From NCBI GenBank assembly GCA_036571765.1, contig BROE01000010.1, forward strand, positions 10,384,601 to 10,448,600: a stretch of DNA of 64,000 nt, given 5' to 3'. The position numbers were made by a program, and so were the translations under genes. The notes beneath the pieces are model-generated. The model saw only the letters and a list, made by a program, of their open reading frames with translations, was not told the DNA's origin and made no database searches. Numbering within the stretch: position 1 is the stretch's first letter; each line of letters opens with the position of its first letter. The DNA comes from Plecoglossus altivelis. Taxonomy: Eukaryota > Chordata > Actinopteri > Osmeriformes > Plecoglossidae. Shown one piece after another: positions 36,746 to 48,320 of the stretch.

Positions 36746-38091
36746 AACATTGTTCCTCCTCGCTCGCTCGCTCTCTCTCTTTCTCGACAACATTCAAACA
36801 AACACTTTGTTGCCTAATCATCATTATTTGCATTGTTGGTGCAAAAGCAGCACCTACGAATGTATTGACATAAATAGAAACAATCTGCTTGTCAAATGTC
36901 AATTTGGTTCTTGTCCAACAGTTCGAGCCGCACATCAAATTCGAAACTCTGGACAATTTAATGAGGTGAGTGAGGGATTGAGTATCAATCAACGTGCCCT
37001 AACTCCCACGTTGAGCTACTAAAATCTATTTTGCCTATTGCAACAATTAACAGATGACTGAACCTCTTCAAGCAGGGCCAACAACTTCATTCGCACCGGT
37101 GTGTGAACTGGATCTCAGTCTTGATGGATGGGTTTGCAACATGGTGAGTGACCTTGACAACAGACGGTGATTATGCTTTCCACTGGTTCTATACCCTCCA
37201 TCTCTCTCCCACACTACTCAGAGCAATTAGAAGAGATACAAAAGCATGCTTCAGGGAGATATTACCATGCATAATTTATAGCCAGGGTGCCATACATCTT
37301 CATATTTCACACATTTTAACGTTGCGCCACCTTGTCCAACCTTACCTTGTCTTCTTCTCCCATGGCAGCTCTCACTTCACCGGTGGCATTATGACAAAAT
37401 GACATTTCAAAGGTTTTAATGTTGCAAAACGTTGGCGCTTTTGGCCTCATCTAGACCAACCCTCCTAAATTAAAGGTCAGCCATGGTTGGCGTGTTTGAC
37501 TTGTTCAGCGGTGAGGCTTCCCAAACTTCATCTTCATCGACACTTTCTGACAGGCGGCTACATCATATCTGCTGTCAGAAACCGACAGCCGAAGCTCTGT
37601 CCACCCCTGCCAATGGAACATCCTCTTAGAGGTCCGCACATTTTCAGAGACAGTGGCCTGCTTTGTGCTTGTGGCTAGAATTATTAAGCTGTCATGACAC
37701 ACCAGGGCTTATACCCCAGAATGACAAGGCCGTCTCACTATGAAAGTGAGACCCAGGGCGGTCGGAACCAGAGCTGCCAAACTCCCTGTCCTCCTGCTCA
37801 CCCCGGAGTCAGACACGGCTGGATTGGATATGCTAAGCTATCTGTTGACGCCCACACCGCCCTCCCTATCCCAGCATTTCTATCATCAACGTGTCAGAGG
37901 AGAAACACTCAAACGCGTAACGTCATTCTGGTTCTTTGGTCGCTACATGGAACACATCTGGTTTTCTCTTGCTGTCACTCTATAATTTTCTATTTCAATG
38001 TTGCCAAAATATTATGACAACAATGTTTTTTTTGTGCCAAAGCATTAGGTGAATTATGAATTATATCACAGATATAGAACACACTGTTTCT

Positions 38092-38095
38092 CTCT

Positions 38096-38144
<49 letters not shown>

Positions 38145-38158
38145 GCTCTCTCTCTCAG
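38092..38158. repeat. (CT)n microsatellite
   Basis: Long CT repeat with a single AG interruption near the right end, followed by a short CA repeat. Confidence 0.95.
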
Positions 38159-39911
38159 ATACACGCACACACACTTATACAGTACAGAAGCATGTCACCT
38201 TTCCAAATTACAGTGAACATCCATAGTTGTGCCCTGTGGTGGATGGGAATTGGCGTGAAGGTGAGATTTATACCCGGTACTATCCATCAGGTCGGTCCAA
38301 GCGGCAGACCTTGGGAAGGTTTGCCCATAAAAGTAGAGCCTTGCTTGAGCTTTTTAATACTATCACTGTAAAAATACTGAAGGTCAGCTTCACTTTCTCT
38401 CGTTCAGTCAGAAAGGCTGTAATTTCCTAACTAGACCCGGTTCAGCAGTAGTTGTACGTTCCACAATCTGGTAAAGGTCTCTGGTAAAGCCACATAAGCC
38501 TGGGATCTTGCGGGGGACGCCTCGGCTCGCGACGTTGTCACCGTGTTGTCAGTAGAACTATCTCCGACGCTCGAGTTCCCAACAGCGGGACCGGAGGAGC
38601 GTAACCATTACAACAGTGTAAGAGCTATTAGTCATTGACGGAGGGTGAGTGTCATGTGTGCCAACGACTTGTGTCATGTCGCATTAATAATGGTAATGAC
38701 AGCATTAGTCCGGCTCTGAGGTGCGTCATTCAAAGTTCCGCTGAGGGCGGGTGACAAGGTCATCTGAGAAGACGCTTGGAGCGGTGGCATATTCTGGTCC
38801 CTGAAGAGAGTTGGTGCACTCTGCCTTTTTGGCTGAAGTAACAGAAGTGCAGTTGGAGATGAGAACATGTATCATCTCTTTCTTCCTGTTGGCAGGCACC
38901 ACTTTTTGAGATGTGTATAATTAAGTCGTGCAGAACAAACACACAGTCTTTAGCTGTCAGAGGATTGGTTCCAGAAAAAAAGCAATGGGGGAAGAGAACT
39001 AAGTGATTAGAAGCAGACAATCTGCCATCCAAATCATTCATCTCTTTCTTCCATTTACCCACCCTCTATGTCGCTCTGTCCCTCTCTCTCTCTTTATCAC
39101 TCTCTTTCTTGATCGCTCTGTTTTCCTAACTTCTTCAAAACAGTTCAAAACATTGTTTGTTACTCCAAAACATTTGCATTTGGTTCCCAACAAGTTTGTT
39201 GTGTGTGTGTGTGTCTGCATGCCAGACACAGATATCAAAACAATTGGCTGGTGTTGTATTTCCCCATAGCCTCGACGTCTGCAGTGGTGCATGAGTCTCT
39301 ACCCCCCAAGACATTACCATTTACCAGGCAGCTGTGTGAAGCTAATTGGCGGATGTAAAAGGCTGTTTGTGCATCAGCTCCATCCAACGTTTTCATTGAA
39401 GGATGTGCTTTGTGTTTGAATAGTTGTTTCCTTTGGGGCTACACAGGCCACAAAAGTACACACACAACAGAATGCATAATGGGTAATGACACACACGCAC
39501 ATATAACACACATGTATACATAACTGACACTCCCCCCATCACCTCTCCCACTCCCACAGTGGGCAGCATTGTCCCCAGCAGGGCTCTTGCCTGGAGTTTT
39601 CAGGGCAGTAAAACCCACATCTCATCCTTTTTGAGCTTGGTGACGTCCTTAGCGTGGGCCTGCCACTCTGACAGAGTAATTACCCTGTGCTCCTTTACTG
39701 CTAATGAGAAGGTAAAATACGAGCGTCTGGCCACTGCAGTCATTTGTGACCCTCTCTATCCCCCACTGGCGGAGAGAGAGATGGCAGACCAGACTAATCT
39801 GGCTGGCCAAGCCACTGGGGAATTCTTTTCCTCTCCCTCCACTCTCACCTGCACCAGCAGCAGCCCTGCAGAGAAGTGGGAATTACATTTACTGTACCCC
39901 TGTGTGAATGA

Positions 39912-39912
<1 letters not shown>

Positions 39913-39947
<35 letters not shown>
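39913..39947. repeat. (TG)n microsatellite
   Basis: Near-perfect TG repeat. A shorter (TG)n lies at about 39199-39214. Confidence 0.95.
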
Positions 39948-39949
<2 letters not shown>

Positions 39950-41081
39950 GTGTCTACATTGGGAATCAGGTTTAACCTGATTGTGTCTCTGTTGATGTGA
40001 GTTACATCAATCTGTAGCCACATTGTAAAGGTTTAACCTCACTGTGTTCATGCCGGTACAGATGGTTTATTGATTTGTTTCTTTCTGTCCTCCTCTCTCG
40101 GAGGGCTTTACCGTAGGAACAAGCCAAATGACCAAGTGTGGCACAGAACCATCAGGTCGCCCCGCATCCGGTCAGGCGATCACATTGAGGTTTCGCTTTT
40201 TGACATCCATCTTCTCATTGGTCCCCCAGGCAGGTCTGCTGGCTAGCTGGCCAATTACAGCCTGACATCTGGCAGATGAACTCAGACATTGCATGTGTGG
40301 CCAGGCTGAGTTTTTTGCCTCTGAACTTTGGGATAGAAATGTACCTAGTTAATAGGTGACACTTTGACCAGCAGTTAGAAAGCCACAGGAAAGAACGAAT
40401 AGCACGTCTTCCGAGCTGCAAAACACCAACCTTCTTTTGTATTCACATTCAATCTTTATGTTACGGACTTGGAGACCTTTTTATCCAGTAACCAATAACA
40501 CGTTTCCATTTTATTATATGCTCTCCTTTGATGCCATCACGATTCACTTTTAATACAAATGTGACATTCCGGTGTCAGGGACGTCCCTGCTTTTTTCCCA
40601 CAATGAGAAATCAGTTAGGAAAAAAACGCGGGTGGATAAGGAGGAAGATTATGTGATGCCCTTCAAATACTCAGTCCCAATGCAAGAATGTCCCTTGAGA
40701 ATCCAGGGATTTCATCTCAACGTGGCAAACAGTCTCAATAAGGGTCTTAAAAAAAGATCTTATTATGCATTTTTGGAATGTCTTATTTTGTCCCTAATCT
40801 ACAATTGACAGCAGCTCGCACCAAAAGGTGTAGAACCAACACTGAAAATGATGGAGAGAGCAGGTAAGGAATCCTGTAAGCAATAGCACACAGATCTGAC
40901 TACAGGTGTATTGGGCGAATATGTCCCTGTTATTTGCCATTAGATTCCATTCCGAAAGACATATCAGATGGTTTGCCCTCATAGTGCATGACAAATCTAC
41001 TGTGGGACCATTACATCTCTCTCAGACACAATACCTGGACAAGATGTCAACCTTATAGACACTGGCTATTCTTCTGCTGTT

Positions 41082-41294
41082 ACAGCTCTGGAAAAAAAGA
41101 AGAGAATGCTACACTTTTTTCTTTTTTTTCCGGAAAGACGTTGAGAAGGAAGACTTAAAGTGAGGATCAGAAGGGTTCAATTGAAGAGGCCATTGCAAGT
41201 TGAACCTTTCTATTCCTCACTCTAAACTTTCCTTCTCAACATTATTGGAAAAGGAAAGAAAAGGGAGTTGTGGTCGAACTTTTTCCAGAGCTGT
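41082..41294. mobile_element. Fold-back MITE-like element with long terminal inverted repeats
   Basis: The ends are perfect inverted repeats: ACAGCTCTGGAAAAA at the left and its complement at the right. The two halves pair along nearly the whole 213 bp. For example GTTGAGAAGGAA near 41139 pairs with TTCCTTCTCAAC near 41231, and GTGAGGATCAGAAGGGTTCAA pairs with the matching stretch of the right arm with few mismatches. This is the structure of a palindromic, non-autonomous DNA transposon. The terminal motif is one I associate with a repeat scattered through many teleost genomes. No transposase is encoded. A target-site duplication is not obvious at the flanks (CTGTT and TGTAT). Confidence 0.7.
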
Positions 41295-43027
41295 TGTATC
41301 TGGACAATATATCAGCCTTCTGGACGCCGGTCGTTCATTTTATGCTATATCTGCATGACACATGTCTGCTTTATTCATAGTTGTTCTGGTAAGACTAAGA
41401 GTTAGTAGATACTAAGTCAAAGGTTCAAATACTTTGCCAGTCATATTTTCAGGAATCAATGATTCATCTTTAGTATTTATTTATCTCATGACACGCTGAT
41501 ATTCTGTTAAGTGGCACTGTTAGCCGCTGCAAAGCAAGATGGCTACATTTAGCATCCTGCAGCTGTATGGCTGCAGTGCTAACCATAGCTCATGTTTCAC
41601 TGAGGGGAATGCTGCACAATAAGCTCCTGAACTGTTGTGTTTTGTGGATATGATCACGGTACATCTTTCCAGCATAATGGATTTTTTGCATGTATAAGTT
41701 GTCATTTGTTTGATATTGTAAGAGAGCATTGGCAGTGTATTCCAATTCAGCGCACTCACACAAACACACTTTACAAAAATTGCAAAAAGTTCTTGAGATT
41801 CAGTTGGCTAGAGTATTGCATTAAGAATATAAAAGATGGTGGATGGAAATCCGGACGCATTCAGAGATGTGCATTTTGGATGAAAGTTGTAACTTTATGG
41901 TTCCTTTGTCGGCAGTTTAGTTTAACCCTCCAATATGACAATTTTACACTATTTTGCAATTTGGAGTAGGAATCTGCCATTGCTGCTTGCAGCTTATATT
42001 CGTTATTTTATCTGTAAGTTCCCAGATTGCAGCTCCTTTAGGAGTATTTTCAAAGTTAAAGAGCACTTGGGGAAAATATGAATTCAAATCAACTTAGGTA
42101 CTCATAACGAGAGTTTCTCCAATCTTGTTCAAAAAAGAATTTATTAGAATCTCCAGCCAAGTCAGGAGTATGCTTCTCTAACTGGTCTGCTTTGATAAAC
42201 CTCTTCAGAACATGCTTTCTTGGCCAGCCTGTGGCCCGAATCTTTGCTGCAATTTTCATTTTCATTTTTTGGTAAAATTTGTGCAATTCATTTACCGATG
42301 ATACCATCTGAAGTCTAAATCCCCTTTCTACCAATCAAACTGCACGGATACATGCAGCTGATGGTTCTACCCGTGCAGAGAAGATGGGTGAAGCTGCAAC
42401 AGAGAAGCTGGAACGAGTCCTCACCCACCTGCTGCACAAGCGTCGGTGCCTGTTAGTCACCCGACGCACCATTCATCATTGTCTGTGCAAATGCAATTTT
42501 GTGTGGTCAAGAAGACAAAAGGGAGATCAGAAAATGACATCTCCCTTATTCAGATATAGTGATTTTTTTTCTCTCTGCAGACACAGGGCTGTGAAGGGCT
42601 AACCACAGGGTGATGAGCGGAGGATGTCTGTTGACATGTCTACAAAAGACCAACCCTTATCATGCAGACCAATCTACACCACTCTGCTGCTGCCAGTCAT
42701 TTCAATTCTGTCCTTTTTTGTCTGGGGGTAACTGTATATAGTTGTCTGCGAACACCATTTCCATCTTTTCATTCGCACATAAATGTCGGTCAGGCAGACT
42801 GGTTTCTGTTTTAACAACCTATGGCCCTGCCTCCAGGAAAAGCAACTAACCTCTTTCCCCGATTGAACCTGCTTGTGCTATTCAGTACAGTAATGAGGGT
42901 CGACCCAACACGAGGCCCAGGGCTGTAGGCTCTCGGCATGTTGATTTTTTTTTCCTGTATGAAGATGAAGTCAATTGGATTTGGAGGACAAATATCTGCC
43001 AATATGATGCAAGGTTCAGGTGCAGTG

Positions 43028-43103
43028 TGCGTGTGTGTGTGTGTGTAGATGTGAGTGTGAAAGAGAAATATGGAGTATGAAAGAGAGAATTGGACACACA
43101 CAC

Positions 43104-43152
<49 letters not shown>
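43028..43152. repeat. Compound (TG)n, (CA)n and (GA)n microsatellite
   Basis: (TG)n at 43028-43047, (CA)n at about 43094-43106, then (GA)n at 43108-43150. Long frames on both strands here are repeat products. Confidence 0.95.
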
Positions 43153-43154
<2 letters not shown>

Positions 43155-44639
43155 GACAGAGGGGGCAAGGCAGAGGACTGAGAGCAAGCAAGAGTGAGGG
43201 AGAAAGCAAGGCGAGAGAGGAGAAGCGGATGAAGGAGAGAAAGCAAAAGCGGTGTCCATGACATTCACAGATTTTCGTAATCAGTCGGGGACAACGTGAG
43301 TAGGCACACAGCATCGTCCGTGCCATCTGACTACACTCAACTCTGGACACACTAATTACAAGGTCTGATTTTTTTTTCTTTGACCGTCTTTTCCATTTTA
43401 AAACACTTCCTTCCTGCTGGGCCAGTGAAAGCCTATTACAGCTCTCCCTTTTTTGTTGTTGTCACAGAAGCTTTCATCCGCCTAAATGTCATTTAGAGAA
43501 GCCATCCTGTGAAAAAGGCTAAGGGATAAAAGCAGGACACACCCCACATCCTTTACTTGTCATTCGCTGCCACTTATCATAAGACATATCATTAACACCC
43601 CCGCCCTCTCCCCGGCCACTATCAAACACACACTCTCCTCCCTGGAAAAAAGTGAACAAGTTTAATACGTACTTTTTTTTACGATGAAGATGCATTTAAT
43701 ATGTTGATCGCAAAACACCAAGGATATATTGTCCCAATCATGTCTATGTTCTAATTTCAACCATACCCAATAATCATGTGGCGCATCCTTAATTGGCATT
43801 GATTGTAAAATTCCCATAAATGGCACTCTGTTGATCCATTACAGGGTTTTTTTTGACAAAAGCTTTTCTTATTACGATTCACATGGAACACACTGACTCG
43901 TCGCTGGCAACCGAAATTAGTTTTCAACAAAACATCATTTAAAAGGCTCTCAGCACTTGATGAAATTGGGGTTTACAATAAACCAATTACATCTCCAACA
44001 GAGCAATTCTGCTGCACATTTCAGGAATTAAGGAGATATGTGCTACCTTGTAGCCTCGGTAGGCCATCGATGGAAGGCCGTGGTTATGAGGTAGAGTGGT
44101 TTGATTCAGGACGTTCTCGAACAGCATGACTCACCATCGTGGAGTGTTTACGCTGCTTTATTGTTTTCCGAACAACACCTGGAAAAGAGGTAGTTTGGAG
44201 GGAGGGAGCAATGAATGTCCACAATGCCCCCAAAGGTCACATCGCATCAAGCTCTGTCCTTTTCTGTTGTACCTCTGCAGTCTCCCTTTTCATCCCCTGT
44301 GCCAATAATCATTATAATTCATGTATCCCTCTTAAGCCTTTTATGATATGTTTAATATTTATGGTTACAGGCAGCCACACGGGCTGATTCATAATCTCTG
44401 CTGCTGTCGTTTTATCGGCTTGGCGTTTCTCACGTCCACATCAGTAAATTAATTTTGACCCCAGAAGCTCATAAATCACGGCCACCCAGCACATTGTCTT
44501 TCTCTGAACAGATTTTCTTAAGCAGTGGTCATAAAGAATGGTTTATCGATCCTCCCCTTCACCGGTTTAATAAGCGGTTTGCATAACAAGTGTTTTAGTG
44601 TTGGATAAATTATGGGCAGGGCCTGCTTGTCGGGGAGTG

Positions 44640-44845
44640 AGTGTGGTGTCTGTTTCAGAGGGGAAGAGAAAGAGAAGAGACAGCAATATAGAGAGACTAC
44701 GAGAGAGAGTGTGTGAGAGAGATGTAGGAGGGACAGCATGGAGTAGGAGAGAGAGGGTGTGAGAGAGTGACAGAGCGAAACAGACAGAGAAAGTACAAGA
44801 GAGAGTGTGTAAGAAGGAGACAAAGAGAGGCAGACAGAGAAAGTA

Positions 44846-44888
<43 letters not shown>

Positions 44889-45030
44889 GACCGACAGAGA
44901 CTGACACACAGAGAGAGAGACAGAGAGTCAGACAGAGACAGACATAGACAGACAGAATAGAGAGACAGACAGACCGACAGACAGACAGGCAGGCAGGCAG
45001 GCAGAGAGAAATAGAGAGAGAGACAGAGAC

Positions 45031-45118
<88 letters not shown>

Positions 45119-45180
45119 CGAGAAAGAGAGAATGAGAGTGAGAGAGAGCATGAACAAGAGACAAAAAGGGAGAGCAACTT
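44640..45180. repeat. Purine-strand microsatellite complex (AG, ACAG, GGCA)
   Basis: About 540 bases are dominated by purines interrupted mainly by C. Clear blocks are (ACAG)n at about 44850-44888 and 45079-45118, (GGCA)n at 44987-45004 and (AG)n at 45047-45080, joined by mixed AGAG and CAGA words. Long frames on the complementary strand here are Ser/Leu/Cys/Val runs read from the repeat and are not genes. Confidence 0.95.
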
Positions 45181-45890
45181 TGAGGAAGAAGCACAGAAGA
45201 ACAGCTAACATGAGATAAAGCGATTTCAGGTACAAGGAGAGGGTAAGGGAATCTATAGCACCTGCACAATATGTGCTCACTTCACAGCACTATGCCTGGT
45301 GTGAGAACAAAGACAGTCCACACAGAGGCTAGTCACCAGGTAGACTACAGCACTTTTCTTTCAATCTCAGACCCTCCCTAGCTTGGAGACACCATACCGA
45401 CACTCCAATCACAACTTACATACAGGTACCATGTATATTCTGCTGTCCATGCTAATGTAGGCTGTTTTCCAGCCACATGATGCATCCATGTCCAGCTATT
45501 GTTCTGTTCTTAAGTATAAAGGATATAGCCAGCCTGTTGCTAGCAGGTGAGCTAACACCCCCGGATCAGTCAGGGACTGAGGGAATTCAATCATGGCGAT
45601 CCATCGGCCAATGCAGAGACAGGGGAGTGAGATGGATGGCTTTGGGAGGAGGTTGAGAAAGGGGCAGGCCCAGAGGTACAGTATTTCATCCCCATCCTGT
45701 TGCCATTCCTACTTGACGGAGGGGAGGGGCGGAAGCTGTCAGGGAAACAGAAAAGTACCTCAGCATGTCTGCCCTGGTGTATTTTCCTCTACTGCTACAG
45801 CCATACCAACACCTTATGGTAAGCAGGGGGCAAGGTTTTGTCCAATTTAGGATGGATGACCGTCCTGAATAATTATTATATACAAGCATT

Positions 45891-45921
45891 TACATATATA
45901 TATATATGGATGTATATATAA
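45891..45921. repeat. (TA)n microsatellite
   Basis: ATATATATATAT with one GGATG interruption. Confidence 0.9.
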
Positions 45922-46151
45922 CACATGTCATATTTATCAGCATATTGTCTGTGTTGAGTGTCACAGCTTGTGTTGTAAAAAGTATTTCACAGACACACAC
46001 ATATACGCATATATAACATGCCTACTGTTGTATAGGAAGGATCATGACATTCTGGGAGACTGTTTGGAACCTTGAAATATCTCCTTCTACACTCGCCCCC
46101 TCTATCTTTTGCACACTCAAACCCAAGCCATAACACATAGGCACACAGGCG

Positions 46152-46155
<4 letters not shown>

Positions 46156-46212
<57 letters not shown>
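46156..46212. repeat. (CA)28 microsatellite
   Basis: Uninterrupted CA repeat of about 57 bases, one of the longest pure dinucleotide tracts in the window. Confidence 0.97.
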
Positions 46213-46214
<2 letters not shown>

Positions 46215-47489
46215 CAATCCCTTAAATCGCTGCTATCTCCATGACTGCGTCCTAAGCCCTGATATGAGAGAAAATCCAGTTTTATTTACAACGTGAGGAG
46301 TGAGGATGGAAAAGAGGTATTATCTTGCCCAAAGGAAGATAAGAGAGACAGGAAGAAGTGTAGCGGAGCACGTCAAAGGTCACCTGGCCCTGGCTGGCCC
46401 TGACACACTGAAGGTCAAAGAGATTGAAAGGCTGATCTATTCAGAAGGATGTCATCCATATCCAAGCTTTAATTCAGTAGATTCCATCCTATTGCCCCCC
46501 CCCCCCGCTCGCTCCGTCCGCACCCCCTTGTCTAACCTGCCAACTGTCAGCCAAGGAACTTGCGTCACCACCGCAGACATGTAAGGAGTAGGTCTTTCGC
46601 TGCTAAAAGAACGTGTGACATACAGTAGGTCTTGCTTGCATTTTGTCCTTGAGACTGCAGCCCATTGAAACATTGTATTAGACCTGAAATGTCTTCATAC
46701 GCTTTTTGAAAATGCATGCTGACAGTTGCTCAGATATTTTTGACGCTAAAAGTATTGTGAGAGCAGCAGCATTAAGCAATACTTTGCAGTGACCTCTCCC
46801 TGTTATGGAAAGTCTAAAGCTTTTCACGTGTCAGCACCAGGTTTTCTACGGCTTTGAATGCATCCAATTCATCGCGATGACTTATGCGTGTAATTTGCAA
46901 GTTACCTTGTTTAACATTCAGCAAATCGCACAGTGCCACCACAGAAATAGCACATTAATGCATACAGAGTCGAGTTGAGTGGATAATAAGAGATTCAAAA
47001 CCTTTTCTGCGAGAAACTTTGTGGAAGTCAAAATCGCGCTGCTGTCGTTCACCTCTGCCCTGCGATCCCAAGACCCTCAGTGATATGAGCATAATCTGAC
47101 GGACCACTAATAGATGTATTATCAACACAGAGTCCTCTATTAAGAGGTGACTGACCTCTGCCTCATCTCTCTGACAAGGCTAATAGCAGGGCTAATGTAG
47201 TGGGAGCCAACACACACACACACACAGCTCCTACACTCGACAAATCTCGAATCCACGAGTGTAAGAGTGACAAGCGCGAGCCGCAAGGTGTGGCCGCCAC
47301 GCGCTCCAGGCCACGGAGGTCTGTCTTGATCATAGGGCTTGAAGATGCCTCTCTGACGAAGATCAGAAGACGCAGGTCAAGGTCTTTCGTCCCTTTGTCC
47401 TCCCTTAACCACTGCTGTCATCGCAGCCCGTGAAGGTCATCGACCCTCCCTCCAGACCGTTGGCCTGAGTCTTAACCTTCAAACATGTG

Positions 47490-47512
47490 CACACACACAC
47501 ACACACACACAC
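47490..47512. repeat. (CA)n microsatellite
   Basis: Pure CA repeat. A second one is at 47210-47226. Confidence 0.93.
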
Positions 47513-47620
47513 CACACTACAGCATTCGAAGATCTGTCATGATGTCCAATTTTTCTGCATTTCCTCAAGCCTTCGCTCTTTCTAATTGAGGCGGTGGCTT
47601 GTTCAGTTGTGAGGAGAAAA

Positions 47621-47669
47621 TAATCCGGTGGTGATGTGAGGATGGATTAACGGGATTAGAAGATAATCT
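47621..47669. promoter_or_regulatory. Cluster of OTX/PITX-type TAATCC sites
   Basis: TAATCC at 47621-47626 (+), GGATTA (its complement) at 47644-47649 and 47653-47658, and TAATCT at 47664-47669. Three exact K50-homeodomain sites and one near match occur in 49 bases, in DNA without simple repeats. Confidence 0.4.
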
Positions 47670-48280
47670 CCTGACCCTCGGCCCCTCACCCAGCATGGCG
47701 CGCGGAAGGCAATTTTCAAGCGGGGAGCAGAGGAGAATGAAGTTTAATGAGAGCGCCAATGGGGGTTTGACCACGAAGCCTCTCGCCGTGTCACAGGAGA
47801 TTACAGCTGGGAGTGTTACAAAAAAATTGAGCGTCCGGCCATGAAGACTGCAGCTTCACCAATGGCCCTTCAGAAGCAGAACTCTGACCAGGTCTAGAAT
47901 AAACTCCTACCAACTACAACCTGATGGATGGGACAAACAGAGCAGAGCAGGATGTTCTGTGAGAGGATGAGAGCGTACGAGAGTGTGTCTGAGTAATGTT
48001 TGCGTGTGCTGTTTCTGAGTAATGCTGAGTAATGTTCTGACTTGATTTATGCTTAGGCTCTTGTTTTTTTTCTCCCCCATTACTTTTTTTTGAAGAGGAT
48101 GATGTACTGGGATCTAATGCAGTGAAGTGTTTCCACTAAGTAGACATGAATCCAGGCTGGCTTACTCGGGCTGTCCATTTTCAAGGCCACCTTGTCTAGG
48201 TCTGTAGATTTCAAATATCCAGAATGTTGAAGTATTTTGTTGTTACTTTGGTTTTGTTGCAGAGTGGTTTGGATTGAGAG

Positions 48281-48320
48281 GTGTGTGTGTGTGTGTGTGT
48301 GTGTGTGTAGGTGTGTGTGT
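48281..48320. repeat. (GT)n microsatellite
   Basis: GT repeat with one TAG interruption. Confidence 0.95.

Larger units (their letters stand above)
15495..41080. other. Gene-free stretch
   Basis: About 25 kb with no supported exon. It holds microsatellites, the 17-bp and 10-bp stems, candidate enhancer-like segments (28.9 and 33.9 kb) and CTCF-like, ZNF143-like and RFX-like motifs described separately. The rest is unremarkable unique DNA, which could be intergenic or intronic. Confidence 0.55.

Noticed and set aside
42811..43350. 179-residue minus-strand frame
   Set aside because: Its middle is microsatellite translation, and the ends show no protein features or splice context.
44518..45280. 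Frames of 219 and 237 residues on the minus strand
   Set aside because: They are translations of the AG/ACAG repeat (Ser-Leu, Val-Cys-Leu-Ser runs) with no domain.
46832..46845. REST/NRSF half site (TCAGCACCAGG)
   Set aside because: The second half of the element is missing at any usual spacing.
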